64,000 nt of DNA from Clostridia bacterium (GTDB lineage: Bacteria > Bacillota > Clostridia > Christensenellales > Borkfalkiaceae): the NCBI GenBank assembly GCA_017504165.1, contig JAFVRR010000005.1, positions 1 to 64,000 on the forward strand, read 5' to 3'. How positions within the stretch are numbered: the stretch's first letter is position 1; each line of letters opens with the position of its first letter. Below the pieces are notes generated by a model, which was given only the letters and a program-made list of their open reading frames with translations, had not been told where the DNA came from and searched no databases. The position numbers and the translations under genes are program-made. Below, in pieces: positions 52,381 through 60,811 of the stretch.

Positions 52381-52695
52381 ATGGAAAATATAAATTTATC
52401 AAAAAAAGAAATAATAGAAAGAATAGGGTATTTTAGAAACTTAAAAAAGATTTCCGCATACAAATTGGGTATGGAATTGGGACATTCTAAAACTTATTTT
52501 TATAGAATTGAGAGTGGTGAAATTCAACTTACTTTAGATATTCTATTAGATGTTTTAGACATTTTACAAGTTACGACAACGGAATTTTTTTGCCCTACGT
52601 TAACTAGTGAAGATAAAAACGTATTAGAAATGTTTAACGGTTTATCTTCAGATAGCAAACAAACAATTTTAGATTTAATGAAAAAGTTAAAATAA
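52381..52695 (+). CDS. XRE-family HTH regulator, module 1
   Basis: 104 residues. The helix-turn-helix is IGYFRNLKKISAYKLGMELGHSKTYFYRIESG (about 15-47), then VLDILQVTTTEFF, and a C-terminal helical tail (FNGLSSDSKQTILDLMKKL). AAGGATAT precedes ATG 52381. The 143-bp gap to the SLOG gene has CCGT/ACGG half-sites (TTTCCGTAA, ATATCCGTTAA, AAACGGTAAAT, ATACGGAATA), possible operators. Confidence 0.88.
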   Translation: MENINLSKKEIIERIGYFRNLKKISAYKLGMELGHSKTYFYRIESGEIQLTLDILLDVLDILQVTTTEFFCPTLTSEDKNVLEMFNGLSSDSKQTILDLMKKLK

Positions 52696-52697
52696 TA

Positions 52698-52730
52698 AAA
52701 TCACGGCTAATTAAAGCCGTGATTTTTCGT
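52698..52730. terminator. Bidirectional terminator
   Basis: AAATCACGGCT-AATTAA-AGCCGTGATTT with A/T runs, between convergent XRE and PAP2 genes. Confidence 0.85.
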
Positions 52731-52736
52731 TTAATA

Positions 52737-53663
52737 TTATTTCTTAAGTAGTTTATTTACAAGTTTATCAATTGGTTTAAATGCAAGTGGCCAAACTAGT
52801 ACGGCAAATATAATTAGTATAAAATATCTAACGGCGTTGCCAAAATCTACGCCTAATACCGCATTGAGTGGAGTTTTTAATAAAGACTTAATTCCAACAA
52901 GAATTAAAAGTCCGAAAACCACTTTGATAATTTGAGTTATAATATGCCCTTTAGTTTCAAAGTTGATATATTTCTTTTCAATAAAATATGCAACAAGTAC
53001 GCCTACGCTTGCGCCTAAAAGTTTAACTACGCTTTCCGCGCCGTGAGTAATGTTTTCCATATCCGCGTCGCTTGGGAAATTATACGTTTTAATAAATACG
53101 TAAGAAAAGGTTGCAATAACAATCGTTCCCGATAAAATTGCAGGTATAATCCAAGGCTTTTTATCGCTTAACTTAATAAGTGGGTAAAGCCCTAAAACTA
53201 AAGCGGTTGCTATCAAAAAGGAAACGCCTACGTCAAGCGGAGTGTGTACGCCCAAATACATTCTAGAAACAGGAACGAGTATGACTATAACAATTGAGAC
53301 TATTCTTAGCCAAGTTTTTTTAGTAAACCTAGCAACCGCGCCAAAACTGCCAACCGCCGATTGAGTGTGACCGCTAGGGAAAGAGTAGCCCGTAGCCGCC
53401 TCTCTTGCGCTTTCTACTATCGTAAAATTAGGGTCTTTAACCCAAGGTCTAGGGATTCTAAACAACACCTTTAAAAATTGGTTGATAACCGTACCTAAAA
53501 AGCCGATAGTGATTAAAAAATAGCCGTGTTTTTTGTCAAAGCACCAAAAAACTAGTATTGCAAGGGCGATAAAAAAGGTTTCTTCGCCAAGCCTTGTTAC
53601 CGTTGACATAATAAAGTCTAAAACGGGATTTCTAATCGATTCAAAAAAATATAAAACTTTCAT
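52737..53663 (-). CDS. PAP2-family membrane phosphatase
   Basis: 308 residues with six to eight membrane segments. The three PAP2 blocks are present: KVLFRIPRPWV (KxxxxxxRP, about 65-75), PSGHTQS (about 96-102) and SRMYLGVHTPLD (about 133-144). A C-terminal extension (about 210-308) adds membrane helices, a form common in clostridia. It probably dephosphorylates undecaprenyl or phospholipid phosphates on the outer face of the membrane. Confidence 0.9.
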   Translation of the reverse strand: MKVLYFFESIRNPVLDFIMSTVTRLGEETFFIALAILVFWCFDKKHGYFLITIGFLGTVINQFLKVLFRIPRPWVKDPNFTIVESAREAATGYSFPSGHTQSAVGSFGAVARFTKKTWLRIVSIVIVILVPVSRMYLGVHTPLDVGVSFLIATALVLGLYPLIKLSDKKPWIIPAILSGTIVIATFSYVFIKTYNFPSDADMENITHGAESVVKLLGASVGVLVAYFIEKKYINFETKGHIITQIIKVVFGLLILVGIKSLLKTPLNAVLGVDFGNAVRYFILIIFAVLVWPLAFKPIDKLVNKLLKK

Positions 53664-53815
53664 AAATCACCTTTATTTGTTTGATATTAATATTTTATCA
53701 TAGTAGTTAAAAAATTACAATAAAAACTTAAAATTTTAGTTAAACGCATATTGACAAAGGGCTATTAATATGATAAAATTTTTTATATAAAATCACGTTT
53801 ATAAGGAGAAATATT

Positions 53816-54010
53816 ATGGAAAATATTATGATTTGTAATTGTAAACAAGTATCCGTTGCCGATATTGAAAAAGCCCTTTCTACTATGGAAAAGTTTAGTG
53901 ACGTTGAAAAACAATTTGAAGAAGTTCAAAAAATAACTCATTGTACTACCGGTTGCGGTGGTTGTCACGATAAAATTATCGACGTAATTTCAGAACTTTT
54001 ACACGCGTAA
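53816..54010 (+). CDS. BFD-like [2Fe-2S] binding protein
   Basis: 64 residues. CNCKQVSVADIEKAL (about 8-22) and CTTGCGGCHDKI (about 43-54) provide the C-x-C ... C-x4-C-x2-C-like cysteine set of bacterioferritin-associated ferredoxin domains. A stand-alone small iron-sulfur protein, perhaps an electron or iron donor. AAGGAG precedes ATG 53816. The terminator AAAAGCCTT/AAGGCTTTT follows (54013-54038). Confidence 0.85.
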   Translation: MENIMICNCKQVSVADIEKALSTMEKFSDVEKQFEEVQKITHCTTGCGGCHDKIIDVISELLHA

Positions 54011-54063
54011 ATTAAAAGCCTTTTTTAAGGCTTTTTTCTTTATCTTTAAGTTAGGAGCAAACT

Positions 54064-55011
54064 ATGAAAATAACAGTATTAGATAAAATTTCATTCACGA
54101 TAGGCGATATCGACCTTTCGCCGTTAGATAGTTTAGGCAACGTTGAATATTACGACGTTTTGCCTAAAGACAAAGTGCATACAGTTTTACAAGATACCGA
54201 TATTGTCGTTTGTAATAAGACGGTTTTTGATAAAGACCTTATCGTCAAATGCCCCAAATTAAAGTATATCGGTTTAACGGCAACGGGTTATAATAATATT
54301 GATATAAATTATGCTAAAGAAAGGGGAATAGCGGTTGCAAACGTTCCTAACTATTCCACCGTTGACGTTGCTCAACACGTCTTTGCATTTTTATTTTACT
54401 ACGCCAATAAAATTGATAAATACGATAATTCCGTAAAGGACGGCGACTGGCTTAAAAGTAAAACCTTTTGCTATTTTGATACCCCTATTATTGAACTTTT
54501 TAATAAAACTTTGGGTATAGTAGGCTATGGAAACATAGGCAAAAAGGTAGCCGAAATAGCAAGCGCAATAGGTATGAAAGTTATAGTTTATTCTAGAAGT
54601 AAAAAGGATAGCCCGTATACCTTTGTTGATAAAGAAACGCTTTTTAAAGAGAGCGATTTTATCACTTTACATTGTCCGCTTACACCTGATACGGAAAAAC
54701 TTATTAACGCAAGCACCTTATCGTTAATGAAACCGTCTGCCGTTTTAATCAACACTTCAAGGGGTGGGGTAATTGACGAATACGCGTTAAAAGACGCGCT
54801 TGTTTCGGGCAAAATCAAACACGCTCTTTTAGACGTTTTAACGGTAGAGCCTATGAGTAAAGATTGTCCTTTAATCGGCGTAGAAAACGTTACTTTAACC
54901 CCTCATATTGCGTGGGCGCCCGTAGAGTGTAGGCAACGCCTTGTCGAAATTGTTGCTAAAAACATAACGGCGTTTATTAGCGGAAAACCACAAAATATCG
55001 TAAACAACTAA
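54064..55011 (+). CDS. D-2-hydroxyacid dehydrogenase
   Basis: 315 residues. GIVGYGNIGKKVAEIA (NAD motif, about 149-164), CPLTPDTEKLI (about 202-212), NTSRGGVIDEYAL (Arg, about 230-242), DVLTVEPM (Glu, about 259) and TPHIAW (His, about 279). Typical of hydroxypyruvate reductase / glycerate dehydrogenase-like enzymes. Start ATG 54064 with TTAGGAGC upstream. Confidence 0.92.
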   Translation: MKITVLDKISFTIGDIDLSPLDSLGNVEYYDVLPKDKVHTVLQDTDIVVCNKTVFDKDLIVKCPKLKYIGLTATGYNNIDINYAKERGIAVANVPNYSTVDVAQHVFAFLFYYANKIDKYDNSVKDGDWLKSKTFCYFDTPIIELFNKTLGIVGYGNIGKKVAEIASAIGMKVIVYSRSKKDSPYTFVDKETLFKESDFITLHCPLTPDTEKLINASTLSLMKPSAVLINTSRGGVIDEYALKDALVSGKIKHALLDVLTVEPMSKDCPLIGVENVTLTPHIAWAPVECRQRLVEIVAKNITAFISGKPQNIVNN

Positions 55012-55111
55012 CAAAAAATTAACCGCCCGTATTGACATTAGGCGGAATTAAAAGTATAATAAATACAAATACTAAACTAATAAATTAGTTTAATGGTAAG
55101 GAGATTAAATT

Positions 55112-55945
55112 ATGGCAAAAGTATGTGTTATAACTGGTGGCGGTAGCGGAATGGGCTTAGAAGCCGCAAAATTTATGCCAAAGGATAAAATCATCGTAAT
55201 TTCAGGTAGAACGATGTCTAAACTTGAAAACGGTGTTAACGAACTTAAAGCGTTAGGCTTTGAGGCGTACGCTAAAACTTGCGATACGTCGTCAAGAGAA
55301 AGCGTAAAAGAACTTGTTGAATTCGCACAATCGCTTGGCGAAATCACTAACGTTATTAACTCTGCAGGTGTTTCGCCAGCAATGAAAGGCACGCCTGAAA
55401 ACATTTTAAAAATTAATGCATTAGGTACGGTTTACGTTAACCAAGAATTTTCTAAAGTTATGAACGCGGGCTCTGTTATCGTAGACGTTTCTTCTAACTC
55501 TGCTTACGTTTTACCAAGTTTCATTATTCCTAAAAAGGCTTATCCACTTGCTGAAACTAACGAAGAATTATTCGTTCAAAAACTCGTTAAAAAATCAAAA
55601 CTTGCAAAGGGCGAGTATCAACAAAAGGGTTTTGCATATTCACTTTCTAAAAACTTCGTTGTTTGGTACGCTAAAAAATGCGCTTTTGAATACGGTTTAA
55701 AAGGGATAAGGGTAGTTTCATTAAGTCCAGGTCTTATCGCAACCGATATGGGCAACTTAGAAAAAGAAGAAGGCGGTATGCTTATTCCGTTTGCGTGTGA
55801 AGAAAGAATGGGTAAACCTGAAGAATTAGGTTTTGCGCTCGCAACCGTTGCAGACGAAAGAAACGGTTACCTTGCAGGCGTTGACGTTTTATGTGACGGC
55901 GGTAGTACTAACGGTATGAAAGAGTTTAAAAAGAAAAAGAAATAA
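55112..55945 (+). CDS. Short-chain dehydrogenase/reductase
   Basis: 277 residues. Cofactor motif TGGGSGMGLEAAK (about 7-19), NSAGVSP (about 88), and YSLSKNFVVWYAKK (catalytic Tyr/Lys, about 180-193) with a preceding VDVSSNSAY serine block. GGSTNGM near the end. Substrate unknown. AAGGAG precedes ATG 55112; terminator AAAGGGTTTCGC/GCGAAACCCTTT follows (55959-55986). Confidence 0.92.
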   Translation: MAKVCVITGGGSGMGLEAAKFMPKDKIIVISGRTMSKLENGVNELKALGFEAYAKTCDTSSRESVKELVEFAQSLGEITNVINSAGVSPAMKGTPENILKINALGTVYVNQEFSKVMNAGSVIVDVSSNSAYVLPSFIIPKKAYPLAETNEELFVQKLVKKSKLAKGEYQQKGFAYSLSKNFVVWYAKKCAFEYGLKGIRVVSLSPGLIATDMGNLEKEEGGMLIPFACEERMGKPEELGFALATVADERNGYLAGVDVLCDGGSTNGMKEFKKKKK

Positions 55946-55989
55946 AATTAACTAAAATAAAGGGTTTCGCCAAGCGAAACCCTTTTAAG

Positions 55990-56937
55990 TTACTGAGTTT
56001 TTTTCTTAAATAACGCTACTATATCTATTGCGGTGAAAATTCCGCAAACGACTATTAATATAGAAAATAATATCGACGGCAAGTTTAAAATGGTAGTGTC
56101 TTTAAGTAAAATTAAAGAGAAAAGTACCGCCCACGCCGTATAAGTAATATTTAGCCCCATAGCCTTTGCCGTGCCAAGTTTAGATAACGCCTTGTAGTAA
56201 AAAAGGTAAGATATCGTTGCAAAACAGCCCGCAAGCGCAATAGTTAAAAGTGTTGAAATATTATCTAGTTTAAACAAACTAACGGTAAAACCCCAACCGC
56301 CAATTATCGGCAAAATTATAACGCCGTAGCAAATAGAAGAAACAGTTTGCCTAATTTGAAGGGCGTATTCGCTTTTAATCTCGTTAGATTTTAAGCATTT
56401 AGATAAAATTACACCTTCAATTCCCCAACCGAAAGAGCACATTATAGCGCCTAAACTTCCAAGCAAGAAATTATTTATATCAATGCTAGGCGAATAACTA
56501 AGTCCGTAAACTCCGACTAGCGTTCCCATTAAAAATAGCCATTGATACCATTTCAACCTTTCTTTTAAGAATAAAAATGCCAAAATACTGCCAATTGCGG
56601 GGTAAATTGCGCTAGCCACCGCGCCGATTGACGAGCCTAAATAGTTAACCGTTAAAACGTACCCCGTCATTCCTATTGGCCCGCCTATAAGCGACGCTAA
56701 AATAAGCCATTTAAAATCGGGTTTTTTAAAAACGCTTATAACTTCTTTAGTCTTTTTCCTAAAAAGGCTAATAATCCAAAGTAGCAAAGCGGAAAAAGTA
56801 TCGTGCAAAAAAGTACTGACAAACGGCGCTAAAAATAACGCTTGTTCAGTTGAAATAAAAGGGGCGGACGCTAGGGCAATTCCTAGTACTACCGTTTCAA
56901 GCGCCCAAGTAATGCCCGCGGTTAAGCCCGTTAACAT
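55990..56937 (-). CDS. EamA/DMT-family transporter
   Basis: 315 residues, ten membrane segments in two EamA halves; GYVLTVNYLGSSIGAVASAIYPAIGSILAFLFLKERLKWYQWLFLMGTLVGVYG-type pattern is the end of the first half. Exports or imports small metabolites. Its ATG overlaps the end of the HAD gene by 7 bases, so they are co-transcribed. Confidence 0.9.
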   Translation of the reverse strand: MLTGLTAGITWALETVVLGIALASAPFISTEQALFLAPFVSTFLHDTFSALLLWIISLFRKKTKEVISVFKKPDFKWLILASLIGGPIGMTGYVLTVNYLGSSIGAVASAIYPAIGSILAFLFLKERLKWYQWLFLMGTLVGVYGLSYSPSIDINNFLLGSLGAIMCSFGWGIEGVILSKCLKSNEIKSEYALQIRQTVSSICYGVIILPIIGGWGFTVSLFKLDNISTLLTIALAGCFATISYLFYYKALSKLGTAKAMGLNITYTAWAVLFSLILLKDTTILNLPSILFSILIVVCGIFTAIDIVALFKKKTQ

Positions 56938-57662
56938 TTTTCTTCTCCTTTAACAAGTTCGTTATAAAGATAAGAAACGTCTTTAAGTACGGTTTTAGCA
57001 AAAGGTTTAATTAAATCTATATTTTCTTTAGTTTTTGCAACGCCAATATAGTCAAACCCCGCGTTTTTAGCAAAAGTAGCGTCCGTTACCGTGTCGCCAA
57101 CCATTAAGATTTTATCTTTTGTAAGACCCGTTTTTTCCATAAGGTTTAAGCCTGCGTCTGCGCTTGGTTTTGGGGCGACTAGACCGTCGTCTGTATAAAT
57201 ATAATCAAAATACTCAAAAATTTTAAGACCTTTTAGGCATTTTTCCGTTATAAAATAATTATCGGTAGTAATAAGCGCAATTATAACGTTAAGACTTTTA
57301 AGTTTTAAAAAAACTTCGTCAATATTTTCGCAAGTACCTTTAATTTCGCCATTTTTAGCGTTGTCGTTAAAAGATAAAAGGGTAAATTCGTTAATTTCTT
57401 TAAAAGTGGTTTTTACGCCGTTATTTACTAAAATATTATAAAAAATTTCCGCAATTTCTTCGTAAGTGCCTTTACATAAAACGCCGTTAGGGTCTGAAGT
57501 TTCATCGAAAACGCCTATCGCTGTTAAAAAAGTTTTATTAGAAATATTTACGTTAAACTTTTTAATTAAATCGTTAACGACCCCTTTAGATACCGATATC
57601 CAAAAGGCGTTAAAATCTAAAACCGTTCCGTCTTTGTCAAAAATAATCGCTTGGTATTTCAT
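56931..57662 (-). CDS. HAD-superfamily phosphatase
   Basis: 243 residues from ATG 57662. IFDKDGTVLDF (DxD-type nucleophile, about 6-15), ITTDNYF (motif II, about 131), and MVGDTVTDATFAKNAG (motif IV, about 187-202). On the minus strand TTGAAA and TATACT, 17 bases apart, end 6 bases before ATG 57662, so the mRNA is probably leaderless and an upstream ATG at 57686 is excluded. Phosphoglycolate-phosphatase-like; substrate unknown. Operon with the DMT transporter. Confidence 0.88.
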   Translation of the reverse strand: MKYQAIIFDKDGTVLDFNAFWISVSKGVVNDLIKKFNVNISNKTFLTAIGVFDETSDPNGVLCKGTYEEIAEIFYNILVNNGVKTTFKEINEFTLLSFNDNAKNGEIKGTCENIDEVFLKLKSLNVIIALITTDNYFITEKCLKGLKIFEYFDYIYTDDGLVAPKPSADAGLNLMEKTGLTKDKILMVGDTVTDATFAKNAGFDYIGVAKTKENIDLIKPFAKTVLKDVSYLYNELVKGEEKC

Positions 57663-57751
57663 GGTAGTAGTATAGCATTTATTCATATAATTTTCAACTA
57701 TTTTTATTTAAAAACAGGACGGGTAAACGTAAAAGATGTCCCGTTTTTTTA

Positions 57752-57780
57752 TTGAAAATTTTATTAATAGACTGTATAAT
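57752..57780 (+). promoter_or_regulatory. Promoter of the DapA/NanA-like gene
   Basis: TTGAAA (57752-57757), 17-base spacer, TATAAT (57775-57780). A hairpin ACGGG...CCCGT with T run (57718-57750) lies just upstream. Confidence 0.78.
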
Positions 57781-57820
57781 AAAAATATATAATCGTTTTA
57801 TTTATATAAGGAGAAAAATT

Positions 57821-58696
57821 ATGGAATTTTTAAACGGTTTCTATCCCGCACTCGGCACACCACTTGATAACGACGGCAACTTAGTAGAAGAAAGTTACTT
57901 AAAGCAAATTGAACTTATGCTTGACGCTAAAGCCCGTGGCGTATTATGTATGGGCAGTATGGGTACGGAACAAGCCTTAACAACGAAAACTTATAGAAAA
58001 ACTGCCGAAGTTGCAAGCAAAGCGGTAAATAAAAGAGTTCCGCTTTTAATCGGCGCAATGGACAACTCTGTATTTAGAGTTAAAGAGAGAATTGACGCGC
58101 TTAAAGGCATTGATTACGACGGGTTAGTTTTAACAACCCCTTTCTATCAAATGGATAGTTTTAAAGATTTAGTAAACTACTTTACCGAAATTGCCGATTA
58201 TTCCGATAAGCCTGTTTATTTATACGATTTACCAGGTGTAACTAAACAAAAAATTACTTTCCCACTACTTAAAGAACTTGCTAAGCACGAAAATATTAAG
58301 GGCGTTAAGTCGGGCGATATCGTTTTAGGTAGACTTGTTAAACTTAATTTACCTAATTTTAATTTCTTCTTTAGCAACCTAGATATTTTTGACGTATCTA
58401 TTAGTTACGGCATTGAAAAGGTGCTTGACGGTATGTTTACTTGTATGCCAAAAACTTCTAAGGCGTTAACTTTAGCGATTGAAAAGGGCGACAAGGAAGA
58501 AATTACTAAAAACGTATCTACAATTATTGCCTTCCGTGACCAATTCTTGAAAAACGGCATTTGGCCAGGATATACTATCGCTATGAATTTACTTGGTTTA
58601 AAAGGTAATTACGGCGTAGGCTATAAAAAGCACGAACCACTTGCAACCGAATACGAAGAAGTAAAAGCCTTTTTGAAACAAGCAGGAGAAATTTAA
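57821..58696 (+). CDS. Dihydrodipicolinate synthase / N-acetylneuraminate lyase family protein
   Basis: 291 residues from ATG 57821 (AAGGAGAAA upstream; the longer frame starts within the promoter). Beta/alpha barrel with MGSMGTEQALT (about 47-57; GTTGE-like), YLYDLPGVT (Tyr, about 133-141) and Schiff-base Lys in IKGVKSGD (about 160-167). Members make C-C bonds to pyruvate; the substrate here is not clear, and no dap or nan genes are adjacent. Confidence 0.88.
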   Translation: MEFLNGFYPALGTPLDNDGNLVEESYLKQIELMLDAKARGVLCMGSMGTEQALTTKTYRKTAEVASKAVNKRVPLLIGAMDNSVFRVKERIDALKGIDYDGLVLTTPFYQMDSFKDLVNYFTEIADYSDKPVYLYDLPGVTKQKITFPLLKELAKHENIKGVKSGDIVLGRLVKLNLPNFNFFFSNLDIFDVSISYGIEKVLDGMFTCMPKTSKALTLAIEKGDKEEITKNVSTIIAFRDQFLKNGIWPGYTIAMNLLGLKGNYGVGYKKHEPLATEYEEVKAFLKQAGEI

Positions 58697-58701
58697 AATT
58701 A

Positions 58702-58738
58702 AAAACTCCACAAGCAATTTGCTTGTGGAGTTTGTTTT
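58702..58738. terminator. Bidirectional terminator
   Basis: AAACTCCACAAGCAA-ATT-TGCTTGTGGAGTTT, perfect 15-bp-class stem, then T run. Confidence 0.88.
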
Positions 58739-59709
58739 TAAAGCAAGAAACTAAATATAAACGGTATTGTAATAACTGATAAAACGTGCGAAAATAATGC
58801 AAGCCCCGCCGCAACTGACGTATCTTTACCGTAAGCGGTTGGAATAATTACCGAACTTAAGCCAAGTGGCATTGCAAGGTAACAAGTCATGCAAAGTAGC
58901 CAAGAATAATCTAAAGTTATTATCGGCATAATTACAAATTTTACAAGTAAACCGAAAACTAATGGGAAAACAATTAAACGCAATGCCGTAAGTATATAAA
59001 CCGCAGGTTTTTTAAAGGTGTCTTTAAATTGATATTTAGCAATTATCATACCCGTTAAAATCATTGCAAGCGGTGACATACAACTAGACAATCCGTCAAT
59101 AACCCTAGTTAAAAATGAAACTTTTTCTTTAAGAACGTCGCCAAACCCGGTCAAGGCAAAAACAAGACCTAATACTACGCAAATAATAGCAGGGTTTAAA
59201 AATGGTTTTATAAATTTTTTAAAGAAACTAGTTTCTTCCTTTTCGCTTTCCGTTAATTCTTTTTTAGGCGTTAATAAAAATGGTACAGCCCAACCGAAAA
59301 CTAGAATTTGCGCAGGGATTGTAAATAACATATAATTGCTAAAATGTTCAGGGAAAAGGGCGCTTACTACCGCGTTACCCATAAACGAAAAGTTAGAAAA
59401 ATATATACCGTAACCGTAAATTGTTTGCATATATTTGTCTTTAGTTAGCATAATTACGATAAAAAAGCCAATCGCCATAGTAACGGCAACGACTATTAGA
59501 CCAAAAAGCACTATGCCAAAGTTATCGATAATGCCTTTAGTGTACATTAAAGCGTTAAGTACAAGTGCAGGGATAAACAAATTGTTTTCAAGTTTAGAAA
59601 CCACAGTCGACGCGTTGTCGGGAACAATTTTGCATTTTTGTAAAATAAAACCAATTGCTATAAAGGTAACAAGCACAAGCATTTGGTTAAGCGTTGTTGT
59701 AAATAACAT
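58738..59709 (-). CDS. AEC family transporter
   Basis: 323 residues from ATG 59709 (AAAGAGG upstream); the longer ATG at 59733 lacks a ribosome binding site. About ten membrane segments; FSNFSFMGNAVVSALF (about 111-126) and MPLGLSSVIIPTAYGKD (late) fit the AEC permease family. Second AEC gene in the window. Probably moves an organic acid. Confidence 0.88.
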   Translation of the reverse strand: MLFTTTLNQMLVLVTFIAIGFILQKCKIVPDNASTVVSKLENNLFIPALVLNALMYTKGIIDNFGIVLFGLIVVAVTMAIGFFIVIMLTKDKYMQTIYGYGIYFSNFSFMGNAVVSALFPEHFSNYMLFTIPAQILVFGWAVPFLLTPKKELTESEKEETSFFKKFIKPFLNPAIICVVLGLVFALTGFGDVLKEKVSFLTRVIDGLSSCMSPLAMILTGMIIAKYQFKDTFKKPAVYILTALRLIVFPLVFGLLVKFVIMPIITLDYSWLLCMTCYLAMPLGLSSVIIPTAYGKDTSVAAGLALFSHVLSVITIPFIFSFLL

Positions 59710-59771
59710 AATAAACCTCTTTAAAACATACATAGTTTAACACAATAATCTTTAAAAATCAAACGAATAGT

Positions 59772-59805
59772 AAAAGCCTAATGAAATTTCATTAGACTTT
59801 TATTT
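59772..59805. terminator. Hairpin between AEC and SLOG module 2
   Basis: AAAAGxCTAATGAAA/TTTCATTAGxCTTTT with T run; serves the minus-strand SLOG gene. Confidence 0.75.
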
Positions 59806-59817
59806 TTAACGTTAATT

Positions 59818-60279
59818 TTAAAATAATTTTAAATTTCCATTATACAAATTAGTAAAAGGTTTTTTGTGTTTGTAAGCGTATAATAAAGTTTTATACGCTC
59901 CGCCGAAACTATTTTTAACGTAAGCAAAAACATAGTCGGCTTTATTAATCATCCATTCGTTTCGTTTTAAAATAGCAAATTTTTTGGGTGTATTTTCTAT
60001 TTCGGGGAAAATTATTAAATCGTAATATTTGTAAATAACTTCTTTTCTTATATCTAGCCAATTATTTAAATAGGGGGTAACAAATACGAGTTTTGCGTTA
60101 GGGTGGCTAGACTTATATATAGTTGCGCATTTAAGTGCAAAGTTGTCAAAATTTCCATATCCCCCAAGATAAAAATCAACTTGATTATCTTTAGCAACTT
60201 TTTCTATTAGATTGAGCAATTGCTCCTCATCTTCTAAGCAATATATATAATCCGAATGTCCTAAAAAGGTAATAACCAT
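59818..60279 (-). CDS. SLOG-fold (DUF1273-like) protein, module 2
   Basis: 153 residues from ATG 60279 (AGGGGGT upstream); an earlier ATG at 60303 sits inside an operator palindrome. ITFLGHSDYIY at the start, FYLGGYGNFDNFALKCATIY (about 45-64) and KRNEWMINKADYVFAYV (about 112-128) are the SLOG/DUF1273 blocks. It is diverged from module 1 but similarly arranged next to an XRE gene. Ligand or reaction unknown. Confidence 0.8.
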   Translation of the reverse strand: MVITFLGHSDYIYCLEDEEQLLNLIEKVAKDNQVDFYLGGYGNFDNFALKCATIYKSSHPNAKLVFVTPYLNNWLDIRKEVIYKYYDLIIFPEIENTPKKFAILKRNEWMINKADYVFAYVKNSFGGAYKTLLYAYKHKKPFTNLYNGNLKLF

Positions 60280-60291
60280 AATACCCCCTAT

Positions 60292-60357
60292 GAATGTATA
60301 CATTCGTATTATAACACGAAAGTAAAAATAAATGCAACTATAGGGAAGTATACATTC
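60292..60357. promoter_or_regulatory. Operator pair in SLOG/XRE module 2
   Basis: GAATGTATACATTC (60292-60305) is a perfect palindrome; GAAGTATACATTC (60345-60357) repeats it minus one base. The two sites lie 53 bases apart in the divergent control region, as expected for an autoregulating XRE protein. Confidence 0.7.
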
Positions 60358-60430
60358 TTATATTTTTTCTCAAAAAGAATATAATGAATATGGAAGAAAT
60401 CTTCCGTATGTGTTCTTTCGGGGGTATAGT

Positions 60431-60673
60431 GTGACTGTAAACGACGCTGTAGTTAAAAGGACAATTGAATTATTAAAAGAGAAAAATATTTCTCAGTACC
60501 GCTTAGAGCAACTTTCGGGTATTCAACACGGGCATATGCAATGGATAATGAGTGGTAAAAGCAAAACGGTTACGTTGTCTACCGTATTGCGTTTAGCAAA
60601 CGGATTTGGAATGACTGTGACAGAGTTTTTGGGTGGAGATTTATTCCTTTTTGAAAATCTTGAAGTGGAATAA
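60431..60673 (+). CDS. XRE-family HTH regulator, module 2
   Basis: 80 residues from GTG 60431, chosen for TTCGGGGGTATAGT upstream; the longer frame from 60410 lacks one. HTH: TIELLKEKNISQYRLEQLSGIQHGHMQWIMSGKSKTVTLST (about 10-50), then NGFGMTVTEFLGGD. It probably binds the GTATAC palindromes upstream. Terminator ATAGTCAAGA/TCTTGGCTAT with T run follows (60691-60728). Confidence 0.85.
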   Translation: MTVNDAVVKRTIELLKEKNISQYRLEQLSGIQHGHMQWIMSGKSKTVTLSTVLRLANGFGMTVTEFLGGDLFLFENLEVE

Positions 60674-60811
60674 AATATTTGTAAAGCAAGATAGTCAAGA
60701 TTAGTAGTTACTCTTGGCTATTTTTTTATTTCTAGTTACTTAACAACTTGAATTTCAAGAACTTTTTTGCTAAAATATTACTATTAAATGTCGAATTTAA
60801 GGGTAGGTATT

